Below, one piece after another: positions 27,538 through 36,234 of a stretch of DNA of 64,000 nt. Source of the stretch: Autumnicola lenta (GTDB lineage Bacteria > Bacteroidota > Bacteroidia > Flavobacteriales > Flavobacteriaceae); the NCBI RefSeq assembly GCF_031846515.1, contig NZ_JAVRHO010000019.1, positions 1 to 64,000 of the forward strand, written 5' to 3'. The notes under the pieces are model-generated. The model was not told the DNA's origin. It saw nothing but the letters and a program-made list of their open reading frames with translations, and searched no databases. Position numbers and translations under genes: made by a program. Numbering within the stretch: the first letter of the stretch is position 1; each line of letters starts with the position of its first letter.

Positions 27538-28983
27538 ATGGACGATTTAAAAAAGCAAATTCTGGCACTAAGCAAGATTTCCAGCACGTTGGAACCTTCT
27601 GAAGCTCAACGTGACGGGATATTTAAAGAAGTACAGCAATATGCGAATACTTTTCTGAACAATTTGCTCTCTACAAAAGCTTATTCTTCGGAAAAGGCTA
27701 AAAAAGAAGCTTTTTCTATTACTGCTGAAGTAAAACCGCTCAAGAAAATACTCGAAATTTATGATTCTGAAGTTGCAGATAAAGGAATCCATCCCGCTTC
27801 CGGAGGTCATCTGGGATATATTCCCGGTGGCGGAATTTACACTTCGGCACTGGCAGATTATCTTGTGGATATTACAAACGAATACGCCGGACTCTCATTT
27901 GCATCGCCCGGAGCTGTGGCTATGGAGCACGAATTGCTGGACTGGATGAAATCCCTCTTTGGATTTCCTGAATCTGCTGTTGGAAACCTGACTTCCGGTG
28001 GTTCTATCGCTAATATGATTGGATTAACGGCAGCGCGGGACAAGCACAAAATTAAAGGTGCGAAAATCGAAAAAAGTGTGGTGTATCTTAGTCCGCAGCT
28101 GCACCATAGCTGCTTAAAAGCCCTGAGGATTATTGGTCTTGAAGATATTATCATCCGTCACCTTCAGCTGGATTCGAATTCGAAAATAATTCCGGAGGAT
28201 TTTTCAGAAAAACTTCAGAAGGATAAAGAAAACGGACTGGAACCATTTCTGCTGATTGCTTCAGGAGGAACTACAGATACCGGTGCCGTAGATCCGTTAA
28301 AGGAACTGGGCGAAATCGCTAACCAGAATAAACTGTGGTATCATATTGATGCTGCTTACGGCGGATTTTTTATCCTCACAGAACAACGGAAAAAGCTTTT
28401 CGAAGGAATAGAAATGGCAGATTCACTGGCTGTGGATCCTCATAAAGGCCTCTTTTTGCCCTTCGGCCTGGGAGCGGTGTTGGTGAAAGATAAAGAGGCC
28501 GTTTTCCATTCCCATCACCACAGCGCCAATTATATGCAGGACGCTCATGCTGAAGTGAGCCGGGTAGATCCCGCAGATGTTTCTCCGGAACTTACCAAAC
28601 ATTTTCGTGCGTTACGATTATGGTTGCCACTGCAATTGCACGGAATAGCACCTTTTACAGCCTGCCTGGAAGAAAAATTACTGCTTACCCGCTACTTCAG
28701 GGGAAAAATGCTGGATTCAGGATTTAGGGTAGGCCCGGAACCTGACCTTTCGGTAACCTATTTCTGGTGGCCCCGGGATGAAAATGAGGATGAATTCAAT
28801 AAAAAAGTGCTCAAGGAAATACATGAGGATGGTACGGTTTTCCTGAGTTCCACATTAATAGACGGGAAATTCGTAATACGGCTCGCTGTACTTTCTTTCC
28901 GAACAAAGATAGAAACTATAGATAGGGCAGTGGAGGTGTTAATTTCAATAGTTCGAAAGTTGGAAATAAAGTTTAAGGTTTAA
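27538..28983 (+). CDS. PLP-dependent group II decarboxylase (aromatic/acidic amino acid type)
   Basis: A 481-residue pyridoxal-phosphate enzyme. The cofactor lysine lies in SLAVDPHKGLFLPFG, the pyridine-stacking and phosphate region in NLTSGGSIANMIGL, and the Asp that holds the ring nitrogen in YHIDAAYGG. The family includes aromatic-L-amino-acid, glutamate, diaminobutyrate and tyrosine decarboxylases; the substrate cannot be chosen from the sequence. Full length and intact. Cytoplasmic. It stands alone between repeat-rich spacers. Confidence 0.88.
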   Translation: MDDLKKQILALSKISSTLEPSEAQRDGIFKEVQQYANTFLNNLLSTKAYSSEKAKKEAFSITAEVKPLKKILEIYDSEVADKGIHPASGGHLGYIPGGGIYTSALADYLVDITNEYAGLSFASPGAVAMEHELLDWMKSLFGFPESAVGNLTSGGSIANMIGLTAARDKHKIKGAKIEKSVVYLSPQLHHSCLKALRIIGLEDIIIRHLQLDSNSKIIPEDFSEKLQKDKENGLEPFLLIASGGTTDTGAVDPLKELGEIANQNKLWYHIDAAYGGFFILTEQRKKLFEGIEMADSLAVDPHKGLFLPFGLGAVLVKDKEAVFHSHHHSANYMQDAHAEVSRVDPADVSPELTKHFRALRLWLPLQLHGIAPFTACLEEKLLLTRYFRGKMLDSGFRVGPEPDLSVTYFWWPRDENEDEFNKKVLKEIHEDGTVFLSSTLIDGKFVIRLAVLSFRTKIETIDRAVEVLISIVRKLEIKFKV

Positions 28984-29211
28984 AGTTTATTGTGGATTGT
29001 TTTTAAAGGTAAAGAGTAAAAGAAGGAAAAAGTAAAAAAATATATAGGAGCGGATTTGGGAACCGTTTGTAATTGATAGATGCAATTTTTCTAAAAACCC
29101 GAACTGCAGACACATAATATTATGTAAAATAGAGCCCTTTCAATTTTGATCTGTACTAAAGAAAAGCTAAGTTTTTGCTATAGTCTTATTTACTGGTTAA
29201 CTTAAAGTTGA
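28984..29211. other. Gene-free spacer, nothing recognised
   Basis: The spacer after the decarboxylase contains no clear terminator or repeat. The last 105 bases before 29317 (from about 29212) are probably coding: see the next entry. Confidence 0.35.
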
Positions 29212-29316
29212 ATCAGAAAAAAAAAGATATCTACACAAAAAATAGATTTAGGAAGTGAACATGCCGTTGGATTTAGATGGGAAGGAGATTTTGACGAAAA
29301 AGCTTTCAAGGAATCG

Positions 29317-29598
29317 ATGGTGCAATTTCTTCCGGAGTTTAAGTCCCGGAACGAGATGAATATTTATATGGAAATTTCCGGTATTGGAGAGGTTGAGGGA
29401 TCAGCTGTTTGGGAAGATGCAAAATTTGCGATCAACAATTTAAAAGAACTTGCTGATAAAGTTGATAAGATCGCCCTGGTAACAAACGAGTCCTGGATGC
29501 GAAACATGGCCGAAGCTTCTTATAAAATGATTCCGGGAATAAAGTTAAAAGCTTTTACTTCTGAAGAAAAAACAGCTGCAAAGGAATGGGTTGTTTAG
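29317..29598 (+). CDS. SpoIIAA-like (STAS-related) protein
   Basis: A small soluble alpha/beta protein of the SpoIIAA-like family (DUF3478 type), recognisable by NIYMEISGIGEVEGSAVWEDAKFAI split across strand and helix, and by KVDKIALVTNESWMRNMAEA. ATG 29317 gives 93 residues, but the frame is open back to a stop at 29209, and the upstream residues (DLGSEHAVGFRWEGDFDE) form the missing first strand. The true start is probably about 29212-29230 with a non-ATG codon, or TTG 29208 if the 9-A tract at 29217-29225 has one A too many. Function unknown; relatives bind lipids or are stress-linked. Confidence 0.75.
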   Translation: MVQFLPEFKSRNEMNIYMEISGIGEVEGSAVWEDAKFAINNLKELADKVDKIALVTNESWMRNMAEASYKMIPGIKLKAFTSEEKTAAKEWVV

Positions 29599-29748
29599 AA
29601 TTAGCCAAGTTATTTATAAAATACCGTTGTAAAATATACAGTTTAAATTCTCCTAATGATATAACTGAACTATAATTTATATTATGTAAAATACAATAAT
29701 TCCGATGTCTCTCCGTCCTCTCTCACAGATTCTTTCTTAGATAGACCA

Positions 29749-30876
29749 TTAATTTCTATATTTTTTATCCGATACCGTTTCAAACCACTCAGTTGGTCCA
29801 TTAATCCTGCTGGTAATGGCAATTTGGACAAATTCTTCCTCAGGCCCCGCACCGTGCCAGTGCGGAGTATTTGCAGGGCATTTTATAATATCTCCTTTTT
29901 TCAGGATTTTCTTTGGGCTACCTTTTTCCTGGTAATATCCTTCACCTGAAAGTGCTAAAATGATCTGGCCATTAGGATGCTGATGCCAATAAGTTCTGGC
30001 TTTGGGCTCAAAAGTGACCACTCCCACAGAATTCCTATTAACTTCATCTGCGGTGACCAGCATTTCTAACCAGGCCGTACCGGTAAAAACGGGATTTATG
30101 ATCTTTTCTCCCCGGGGATATATTTTTTCTATATCCATATATTCAGAATACTGGTCTGGATCAATAGGATCATCTGAAGTGATTTCAGCAAAAAGTTTCC
30201 TGCCTTTAAGAGCAGTTCTCTTATCAATATCTGTTTCTATAATTTTCAGGATTTGTAAAATCTGAGGTTCGGTAACGCCCAGTCTCATACTTATCTTCAT
30301 ATGCCCTTTAACCATTGGGGCCAGATCTCCCATAGTTAGTAAAGCTGTAACCGTGGCAATTTCCCGTTCTTTAAAAGATAATACGCCTCTTTTAAAAATA
30401 TCGGCAAACAAATGCTCTTTCAGAAATACTTCAATAATGGGTACCGTTTTAGCATAGCCCGCTTTTGGCCTGTCTTCAACCCCGGTTAAATCGGCCAGGA
30501 CTTCTTTTCCAATTTTATATTTATCACCATCTTTGAGATCTGTCGGCTCTTCCCCTGTTTTGTCTTCAATTCCCCTTTCTTCCCTGTTCTCCAAAACTTC
30601 AGTTAGTGTATTAATGGCCATAAGACTTCGCGGAAAACCACAATACGCATAAAGATGAACAAGCTCCTCCTTTACCTTATTAACACTAAGCCCGCTATCC
30701 AGGCCTTCATTTAAAGCCTCCTGTAAGGTTTTAAGATCACCTTTCGCGGTAGCCGCTGAAATCCTGGCAATACTATATTCTTCAGCACTTAATCCCTGAG
30801 ATGCCGTTTGTGCGGAAACATAAAGATTGGCCATGATAAGTAAAGTGATAATTAAACCGATGTTTCGCAATTTCAT
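29749..30876 (-). CDS. Secreted carboxymuconolactone decarboxylase-like/cupin fusion
   Basis: A 375-residue protein with a Sec signal peptide (cleavage near VSAQ). Two CMD/AhpD-like helical units cover about residues 30-120 and 150-230, and the C-terminal about 100 residues are a cupin with metal-binding RTYWHQHPNGQIILALSGEG and CPANTPHWHG. The CMD unit has a lone Cys (AYCGFPRSL), so a CxxC AhpD reaction is unlikely. The cupin resembles that of the NTF2 protein three genes upstream. Periplasmic; substrate unknown. Last gene of a four-gene exported-protein operon. Confidence 0.85.
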   Translation of the reverse strand: MKLRNIGLIITLLIMANLYVSAQTASQGLSAEEYSIARISAATAKGDLKTLQEALNEGLDSGLSVNKVKEELVHLYAYCGFPRSLMAINTLTEVLENREERGIEDKTGEEPTDLKDGDKYKIGKEVLADLTGVEDRPKAGYAKTVPIIEVFLKEHLFADIFKRGVLSFKEREIATVTALLTMGDLAPMVKGHMKISMRLGVTEPQILQILKIIETDIDKRTALKGRKLFAEITSDDPIDPDQYSEYMDIEKIYPRGEKIINPVFTGTAWLEMLVTADEVNRNSVGVVTFEPKARTYWHQHPNGQIILALSGEGYYQEKGSPKKILKKGDIIKCPANTPHWHGAGPEEEFVQIAITSRINGPTEWFETVSDKKYRN

Positions 30877-30888
30877 AATTCTTTAATT

Positions 30889-31509
30889 CTAAGATTTTTC
30901 CAATAATCCGATCTTGGTTAACCATGTTACAACCTGATCTTCAACCCTTTCTTTACGTTCTCCTTTTATCGCCAGTAAAACCCCTTTCTTTTCATAACCT
31001 CCTTCTACCGAAAAACCTTCAAGAATCTTACTGTTAGGACATATTTCTCTTAACTGATCAAATCCCCGGCCTACTCCATAACCTGCATTGGTATTGAATG
31101 GAATTAGCGTTTTACCGCTTAGATCATTTTCGGTTAAAAAACTCTTCATTGGCGGGGGCATTTGGATATCCCAGGTTGGGAAACCTACAAACACAATATC
31201 ATAATCTCCCAGATCTTCAATTTTCGTCTTTAATACAGGTAAATAGTCTTGTTCATTCTCACTGTCAACCTGGGCTACGATTTCTTGATAATTTTGAGGA
31301 TAGGGATCCTGCTTTTCCAGGGCTACTAATTTTCCACCAAGCTTATCCTGAATAATTTCTGCAACTGCTTGCGTATTTTTAGTCCGCGTTAGGTAAACAA
31401 TGAGGACTTTTTCATTTCCTGAAATTTCTGAAACAGGCATTTCTTTCTCAATTTGGGTATTACCGCCAACCGAAAATAAAAGGCTCAGCAACAATAAAAT
31501 CACTTTCAT
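30889..31509 (-). CDS. Exported flavodoxin-like protein
   Basis: A 206-residue protein: signal peptide (residues 1-about 18, MKVILLLLSLLFSVGG), then a flavodoxin domain. The FMN phosphate loop reads VYLTRTKNTQAVAEII and the later loops GFPTWDIQMPPPM and NTNAGYGVGRGFDQL match the flavodoxin_4 branch. Flavodoxins are normally cytosolic; export implies either a periplasmic redox job or export of the apo form. It lies between two cupin-protein genes (13-base gaps), clearly in one operon. Start is unambiguous. Confidence 0.86.
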   Translation of the reverse strand: MKVILLLLSLLFSVGGNTQIEKEMPVSEISGNEKVLIVYLTRTKNTQAVAEIIQDKLGGKLVALEKQDPYPQNYQEIVAQVDSENEQDYLPVLKTKIEDLGDYDIVFVGFPTWDIQMPPPMKSFLTENDLSGKTLIPFNTNAGYGVGRGFDQLREICPNSKILEGFSVEGGYEKKGVLLAIKGERKERVEDQVVTWLTKIGLLEKS

Positions 31510-31521
31510 CGCATTTATTTT

Positions 31522-32373
31522 TTATTCTTCGGAAGGAGCAGACAGCTGTTTTACAAAAGAAAGATTGGCGAGTTTCCATTCGCCTGATTCCTTCACATAG
31601 ACCTCGGTCACGATAAACGGGTTTGTAACTTCATTACCACCAACCACCGCAAGTAGTGTAATTTCATTTAAAACAATAGCGGTATTTCCAACAATATCGG
31701 CTGAAACACGATGGATATCTGCTTTTTTATAATGGATACCGCCGCTTCTTATCACTTCAACTTCACGGTCCTTTCCCCAGCTTCCGCCCATATGAACAAA
31801 TTCTGCCTCTTCATGAAATAAGTCCGCAAGTTTATCGGCCTCCTTATTGGCCATCCATTGCCATTTCTTTTTTGAAAGATCTATAATTTCCTCTTTTGAA
31901 TTTTTACTGGATAAAGCCGAAGCCTTAATGGCATTATAAGTTTCCGCAGTTAGGGTATCGGTCCATTTTGTAGGCGCATTTCCGCTAATTGCAATATAGG
32001 TAACCGGGTTATTGGGGGTTGCACCATGCCAGTGTTCAACATCCGGAAGACATTTCACAACATCTCCGGCACGAAGCACCTGCACTTCTTTTCCCTTTTC
32101 CTGGTAATAACCTACCCCGTGGGTTATTAATAATAACTGTCCTTTTGGATGCAGGTGCCAGTTTAGTTTAGAACCTTCAGCAGATACGGCCTGGGCAATA
32201 TTAAAATCGAAAGTTTCATCTGCTTCAAACACGTGGCTCAACCAAACATCGCCCGTGTGATGCACATTTGGTGCTTTTTTACCTTTCGGAAAAATACTCT
32301 CCTGGGCCAACAGGAAGTTTGGAATTAGTATTCCTATAACCAGAATCAGATGCCAGTTTTTTATGATATTCAT
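31522..32373 (-). CDS. Secreted cupin/NTF2-like (DUF4440) fusion
   Basis: A 283-residue protein with a signal peptide (residues 1-about 23, ending LLAQ). Residues about 45-140 are a cupin with NWHLHPKGQLLLITHGVG and CLPDVEHWHG metal motifs. Residues about 165-280 are an NTF2-like DUF4440 domain (WQWMANKEADKLADLFHEEAEFVHMGG), a fold used as a small enzyme pocket. The two domains suggest conversion of a small molecule in the periplasm. It is operonic with the flavodoxin (13 bases) and the hydrolase (31 bases). Confidence 0.86.
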   Translation of the reverse strand: MNIIKNWHLILVIGILIPNFLLAQESIFPKGKKAPNVHHTGDVWLSHVFEADETFDFNIAQAVSAEGSKLNWHLHPKGQLLLITHGVGYYQEKGKEVQVLRAGDVVKCLPDVEHWHGATPNNPVTYIAISGNAPTKWTDTLTAETYNAIKASALSSKNSKEEIIDLSKKKWQWMANKEADKLADLFHEEAEFVHMGGSWGKDREVEVIRSGGIHYKKADIHRVSADIVGNTAIVLNEITLLAVVGGNEVTNPFIVTEVYVKESGEWKLANLSFVKQLSAPSEE

Positions 32374-32403
32374 GTTTTGAGTTATAAAAATTAGTTTCTT
32401 GTT

Positions 32404-33513
32404 TTAATCCAGACCTTTTTGTTTCAGCCATTCAAACAAATGTTCCGCCACCTCTTTATTGTTAAGGTCTGACATCGGGAAATGCGTATTGCCTTCCAAC
32501 CCTATTTCAGGAAGGGGGACTAAGCTCACATCTCCCCCATATTTATTTACCGCATCACGCCATTTCCCGGCCATCGCAAGAGCTACCCGCCATTGCTCCT
32601 TTTCCGGATTCTGAACAGGCTCCTCCGGAATATAATCCCCATAGTAAATAATAATAGGAATTTTAGTGAGCTTTTTAAATTCAGCCATAGGGACTTCCCT
32701 GGCGCTAAGCTCTCCACCAAGATAAGGCTTTGGTTCAGGCAATTCAGCTTTAGGAAAGACGAAATTACTACCAGGTTCATAGGAAGCGATTGCCTTAATG
32801 TTATCATTTTCAAGAGCCGTGAGCCATCCTTGCCCGCCACTGTGGGAATGCGTAACCAGGATACCTGGCCCTATTTTATTAAATAATTCTGAAACGGCGG
32901 CAATGTTTATATTAATATTTAAAGGACCTGTATCTGGCGTTATTTGACGGAAGAACTGATTTAATGCTTCAGGATCTTTGGAGAATTGAACGCCGGGATA
33001 AAAATTATTACTCAGCCCCAGCCTGAAAATTCCAAACCAAAGCTGATCGTCGGTAGCAGCATTAATTGTAATGGGTTCTGTACTCCTTCCGGAATTTCCA
33101 CGCCTTGGCTGATCTATGAGATAAATTGAAAAATCTTTCCGTAAAAAGATGCTTTGGAATCCTTCCCGGCCATCGGGAGTGGTTTGCCAGGTCTTCATAG
33201 ACTGGCCGTAACCATGCCAGAACACCAAAGGAAGCTTTCTTGCGTTTACAGGCTTCTGGTAAAATACAAATGCGTGGTCTCCATGCAGGCTTTGGCCTTC
33301 GGTGCTTTGATTGCCGGGATTAAAAGCTCCATCTTGTATAGGATCAAAAGTTCCCGGACTTTCTTTTACTGTGCCTCCCACAGCAAAACTGCCTTGCTCC
33401 TTCAGGACAATTTGGTTGGAGGAAAAGGATTTAGAACCCGAACAAGCACCAAGAAATACAGGAATTCCCAGTATGAGTAAAACTATTTGTAATTTTCGAT
33501 AAAGTTGTTTCAT
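32404..33513 (-). CDS. Alpha/beta hydrolase lipoprotein
   Basis: About 369 residues. I start at the ATG 33513 because it begins a lipoprotein signal peptide ending FLGAC; the frame reaches 33576 but without likeness. The hydrolase core shows the oxyanion strand LPLVFWHGYGQS, a nucleophile elbow THSHSGGQGW (Ser in GHS/SHSGG position), and a C-terminal His in NTHFPMSD. An esterase-type activity on an ester or lactone at the envelope is likely. First gene of the exported-protein operon, facing the broken AraC gene across a 279-base spacer. Confidence 0.85.
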   Translation of the reverse strand: MKQLYRKLQIVLLILGIPVFLGACSGSKSFSSNQIVLKEQGSFAVGGTVKESPGTFDPIQDGAFNPGNQSTEGQSLHGDHAFVFYQKPVNARKLPLVFWHGYGQSMKTWQTTPDGREGFQSIFLRKDFSIYLIDQPRRGNSGRSTEPITINAATDDQLWFGIFRLGLSNNFYPGVQFSKDPEALNQFFRQITPDTGPLNININIAAVSELFNKIGPGILVTHSHSGGQGWLTALENDNIKAIASYEPGSNFVFPKAELPEPKPYLGGELSAREVPMAEFKKLTKIPIIIYYGDYIPEEPVQNPEKEQWRVALAMAGKWRDAVNKYGGDVSLVPLPEIGLEGNTHFPMSDLNNKEVAEHLFEWLKQKGLD

Positions 33514-33692
33514 CTTATCAATTTCAGTTTTCTTCAATTTGGTAAAGTATTCTCCGTTCAGAATTAGCTTATACAAATATCAGTTAACCTTGAATTCTAT
33601 GTGGTATACAGATTACTGATATTCTTACCATTATTACTAATAGTTCAATTTCTTAAAACTCTGATTGGTATATTTGTTTTGAAGTAAATTGC

Positions 33693-33761
33693 TTCGGGGC
33701 AAGCCCACGAAGCATTAAGAAGAAATGATTTTCGATTTCGAGGCAAGCCTCGGAGCATTAA
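33693..33761. repeat. Two tandem copies of a 25-nt hairpin-like unit
   Basis: TTCGGGGCAAGCCCACGAAG plus CATTAA (33693-33718) and TTCGAGGCAAGCCTCGGAG plus CATTAA (33737-33761), 44 bases apart. Each contains an inverted repeat (GGGCAAGCCC, AGGCAAGCCT). They lie 31-100 bases before the AraC gene and could be regulator-binding sites or a repeat element. Confidence 0.5.
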
Positions 33762-33792
33762 AATCTCGATTATCGAGTAAACAAAAAGCCTT

Positions 33793-34684
33793 ATGGAAGA
33801 GATATTGAAAGTGGAAAGCATTACCCAATACAACACACTTAAAGAGATCAAGACAAGACATCCATTAATTACATCTTTTGACAGCGGTACGGCAAAACCG
33901 TTGTCTAGCGGAAAGTTCAGCTTTGAGTTTTATGCGATCTTTTTAAAAGGAGTGAACTGTGGGGAATTGAAATACGGCAGGAATACTTATGATTATGAAG
34001 AAGGGACTATGGTCTTCATGGGACCAGGTCAGGTTGTTGGTATTAAAAGTGAAAAGGATTATAACCCAAAAGGCTTTGCACTTCTTTTCCATCTTGATTT
34101 TGTTAAAGACACTTTCCTTGCAAATAAAATCCATACCTATTCATTCTTCATATGATCTAAATGAAGCCCTCCATTTATCAGATAAAGAGCAGCAGATCAT
34201 CACTGAATTATTCTTAAAAATAGATTACGAACTCGATCAGAATATCGATAAACACAGTAAAACCATCATCACCAGTAATATTGAATTACTTTTGAATTAT
34301 TGTGAGCGATTTTATGACCGGCAATTCATAACCCGCGAAGATTTAAACCAGGGAATAGTATCAAAATTTGAAGGATTGCTGAATGAATATTTTCAGTCTG
34401 AAAATCCTCAAAAATACGGCCTGCCTTCCGTTGGTTATTTTGCTGAACAATTGAATCTTTCAGCAAATTATTTTGGGGATCTGATAAAAAAAGAAACCGG
34501 TAAGTCGGCTCTGGATCATATCCACCTGAAATTGATAAATGTTGCTAAAGACCGGATTTTTGATACCGATAGCTCTGTTAGCCAGATCGCCTATGAATTA
34601 GGATTTAAATATCCGCAGCATTTCAATAGAATGTTTAAAAAGAATACCGGATATACTCCAAATGAATATAGAAATCTTAGTTAA
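33793..34684 (+). pseudogene. AraC family regulator split by a frameshift
   Basis: The 33793 frame encodes an AraC-type sensor cupin (residues about 25-115) and stops at 34153-34155. In the next frame the same protein continues from about 34148 (SYDLNEALHLSDKEQQII) to 34684 with the two-HTH DNA-binding domain (VSQIAYELGFKYPQHFNRMFKKNTGYTPNEYR). The join lies in TTCTTCATATGA, at 34144-34155; either one extra base or two missing bases explain it. An intact form would be about 297 residues. It faces the exported cupin/flavodoxin operon and would be its natural regulator. A true mutation or a sequencing error cannot be told apart here. Confidence 0.8.
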
Positions 34685-34722
34685 ATATTTTTAGCCAACA
34701 CTAGAATTTGCAGTTTTCCAAT

Positions 34723-35241
34723 TTATTCGTTTTCTTCTTTCAATGGCTCCAGGTCACCACGGTAACTTATCGCATCCCGCTGGTTACTGTTCACTGAGGT
34801 TTCAGCGTTTCCGTTTGGATGGAGGTTTATGTAGAAACTCAAACTTTCGGTGCCCATCTTCCCATCAAATTTTATCCTGATGTTTTTGTTTTCCCGATTT
34901 TCTATTATCTCCAGATCTTCTGTAGGTCCTTTGTATTCTATACCACCGCCTTCGCCATATCCGCCACCGGACTGCCGTACGCCAAAATACGGAAGGAAAA
35001 CATCTGCACTGTCTCCTTTAAAACGTATAAAATTTGGATTACCAATTAAATTAATCCGGCCTCCGCGTAACGGGATCGCCCACTGGTTTTCAATTTCGAA
35101 CCCGCGACTGTTTACCAGTTCCTGCAGCTTCTCATAAGCTTTCAAATCGGAGTCTGATGTCCGACTCCTGCTTCCTCCGCAGGATATCAAAGTAACGCAC
35201 ATGACAAGCAGCAGATATCGAAATAAGGCTATTTTCTTCAT
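34723..35241 (-). CDS. DUF4251 lipoprotein
   Basis: A 172-residue lipoprotein (lipobox near LISC, followed by GGSRSR) of the Bacteroidota DUF4251 family. The domain (about 35-165) starts YEKLQELVNSRGFEIENQWA and contains the typical beta-rich region FLPYFGVRQSG. Function unknown; it is thought to be an envelope protein. The gene is alone, with a 38-base gap to the end of the AraC gene on the other strand. Confidence 0.83.
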   Translation of the reverse strand: MKKIALFRYLLLVMCVTLISCGGSRSRTSDSDLKAYEKLQELVNSRGFEIENQWAIPLRGGRINLIGNPNFIRFKGDSADVFLPYFGVRQSGGGYGEGGGIEYKGPTEDLEIIENRENKNIRIKFDGKMGTESLSFYINLHPNGNAETSVNSNQRDAISYRGDLEPLKEENE

Positions 35242-35860
35242 ATGTAATATTTTCTATGTTATGAGGAAGCTACGAATTTCTTTCTAAAAAAGAAATTAGA
35301 ATCCTTCCGGTTTTCTTTCTGCATAGAGGTCGAAAATTGACATTTTTAATCTCTGGTTCATTAATTGAGCGTTTATTTTATCACTATTGGTTTGAGAGCA
35401 TAAAAATTCAATACAAAATCTTCATTTACTATTAAAATTAAGGGAAAACATCAGTTTCAACTAAAAAAATTAGGTTAAATAGGATCATTTGCTGCTCCTG
35501 GTTACATATTTCAGCATTAGCTGAATTTTCTTCGAAGAAATAAAACCAACTTTTCTCCAGCTTAAAGTTATTTTCAAACTGTATCCTGAAAATGGCAATT
35601 ATCGTGCTCTAAGACGGTCTTCAGTTAATCTTTTTCCGCGAAAGCGACAGTTTAAAAATACTGTTCTTAAATTTTCAATGTTTGTCTTTGTTCCTGGCTC
35701 TTTCAGCTAAGCGCTTCTGCGTCTTTTTAAAATCTTCTTCCGCAGAAATATGGAAAAATTTCCTCTAAAGCAATCATAAATCTTTCAAAAGAAACCTATA
35801 ATTACCTTGGTGACCTACCTGAATTTAATTTCCTTGTATGGAAATAAAAATTTTTAATTT
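35242..35860. other. 619-base repeat-bearing intergenic region
   Basis: No gene is supported. It holds a degenerate repeat at 35331-35349 (CGAAAATTGACATTTTTAA) and a good copy at 35586-35624. The minus-strand frame at 35825-36064 lies opposite the HPF gene and is a shadow. Confidence 0.5.
35586..35624. repeat. Dispersed intergenic repeat, third copy
   Basis: CTGAAAATGGCAATTATCG shares the AAAATGGCAATTATC core with copies at 26090 and, in inverse orientation, 55353. It is followed by a small hairpin AAGAC/GTCTT. Confidence 0.55.
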
Positions 35861-36160
35861 ATGGAAACTAATTTCGAATATGTAGGTATTCAAAAGAGTG
35901 AAGCTCTGGAAGAGTACACCCAAAATAAACTGGATAAACTGGAAGTTAAGTACGATTTTATTGTACGTGCAGAAGTACATTTTAAGAGGGAGGAAAACCA
36001 GGACCCCAAAGGCTATATCTGTAATATTAAATTGAGTGTACCGGGGCCACAGCTTTTCGCACAATCTAATGAAGATTCATATGAAGCTGCCGCTGCAGAA
36101 TCTGTACGTGATGTTGAAAAGCAATTGCAAAAGCTAAAATCGAAAATGAGTACCCGATAA
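35861..36160 (+). CDS. hpf: Ribosome hibernation promoting factor (short HPF/RaiA)
   Basis: A 99-residue S30AE-type protein that binds the 30S decoding region and inactivates ribosomes in stationary phase. Typical features are NKLDKLEVKYDFIVRAEVHF and the basic C-terminus LQKLKSKMSTR. It is the short form: there is no dimerising C-terminal domain as in long HPF. Cytoplasmic; monocistronic with a shared bidirectional terminator. Confidence 0.9.
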   Translation: METNFEYVGIQKSEALEEYTQNKLDKLEVKYDFIVRAEVHFKREENQDPKGYICNIKLSVPGPQLFAQSNEDSYEAAAAESVRDVEKQLQKLKSKMSTR

Positions 36161-36181
36161 AACCGACCATTTTTAGCATAT

Positions 36182-36219
36182 AAAAAAACCCTTCAGTTTT
36201 ATTTCTGAAGGGTTTTTTA
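36182..36219. terminator. Bidirectional terminator between hpf and aconitase
   Basis: A7 and an ACCCTTCAG arm pair with CTGAAGGGT and T6, so the stem has A-runs on one side and T-runs on the other and works for both converging genes. Confidence 0.85.
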
Positions 36220-36234
36220 ATTAAGGGGGGGCAA

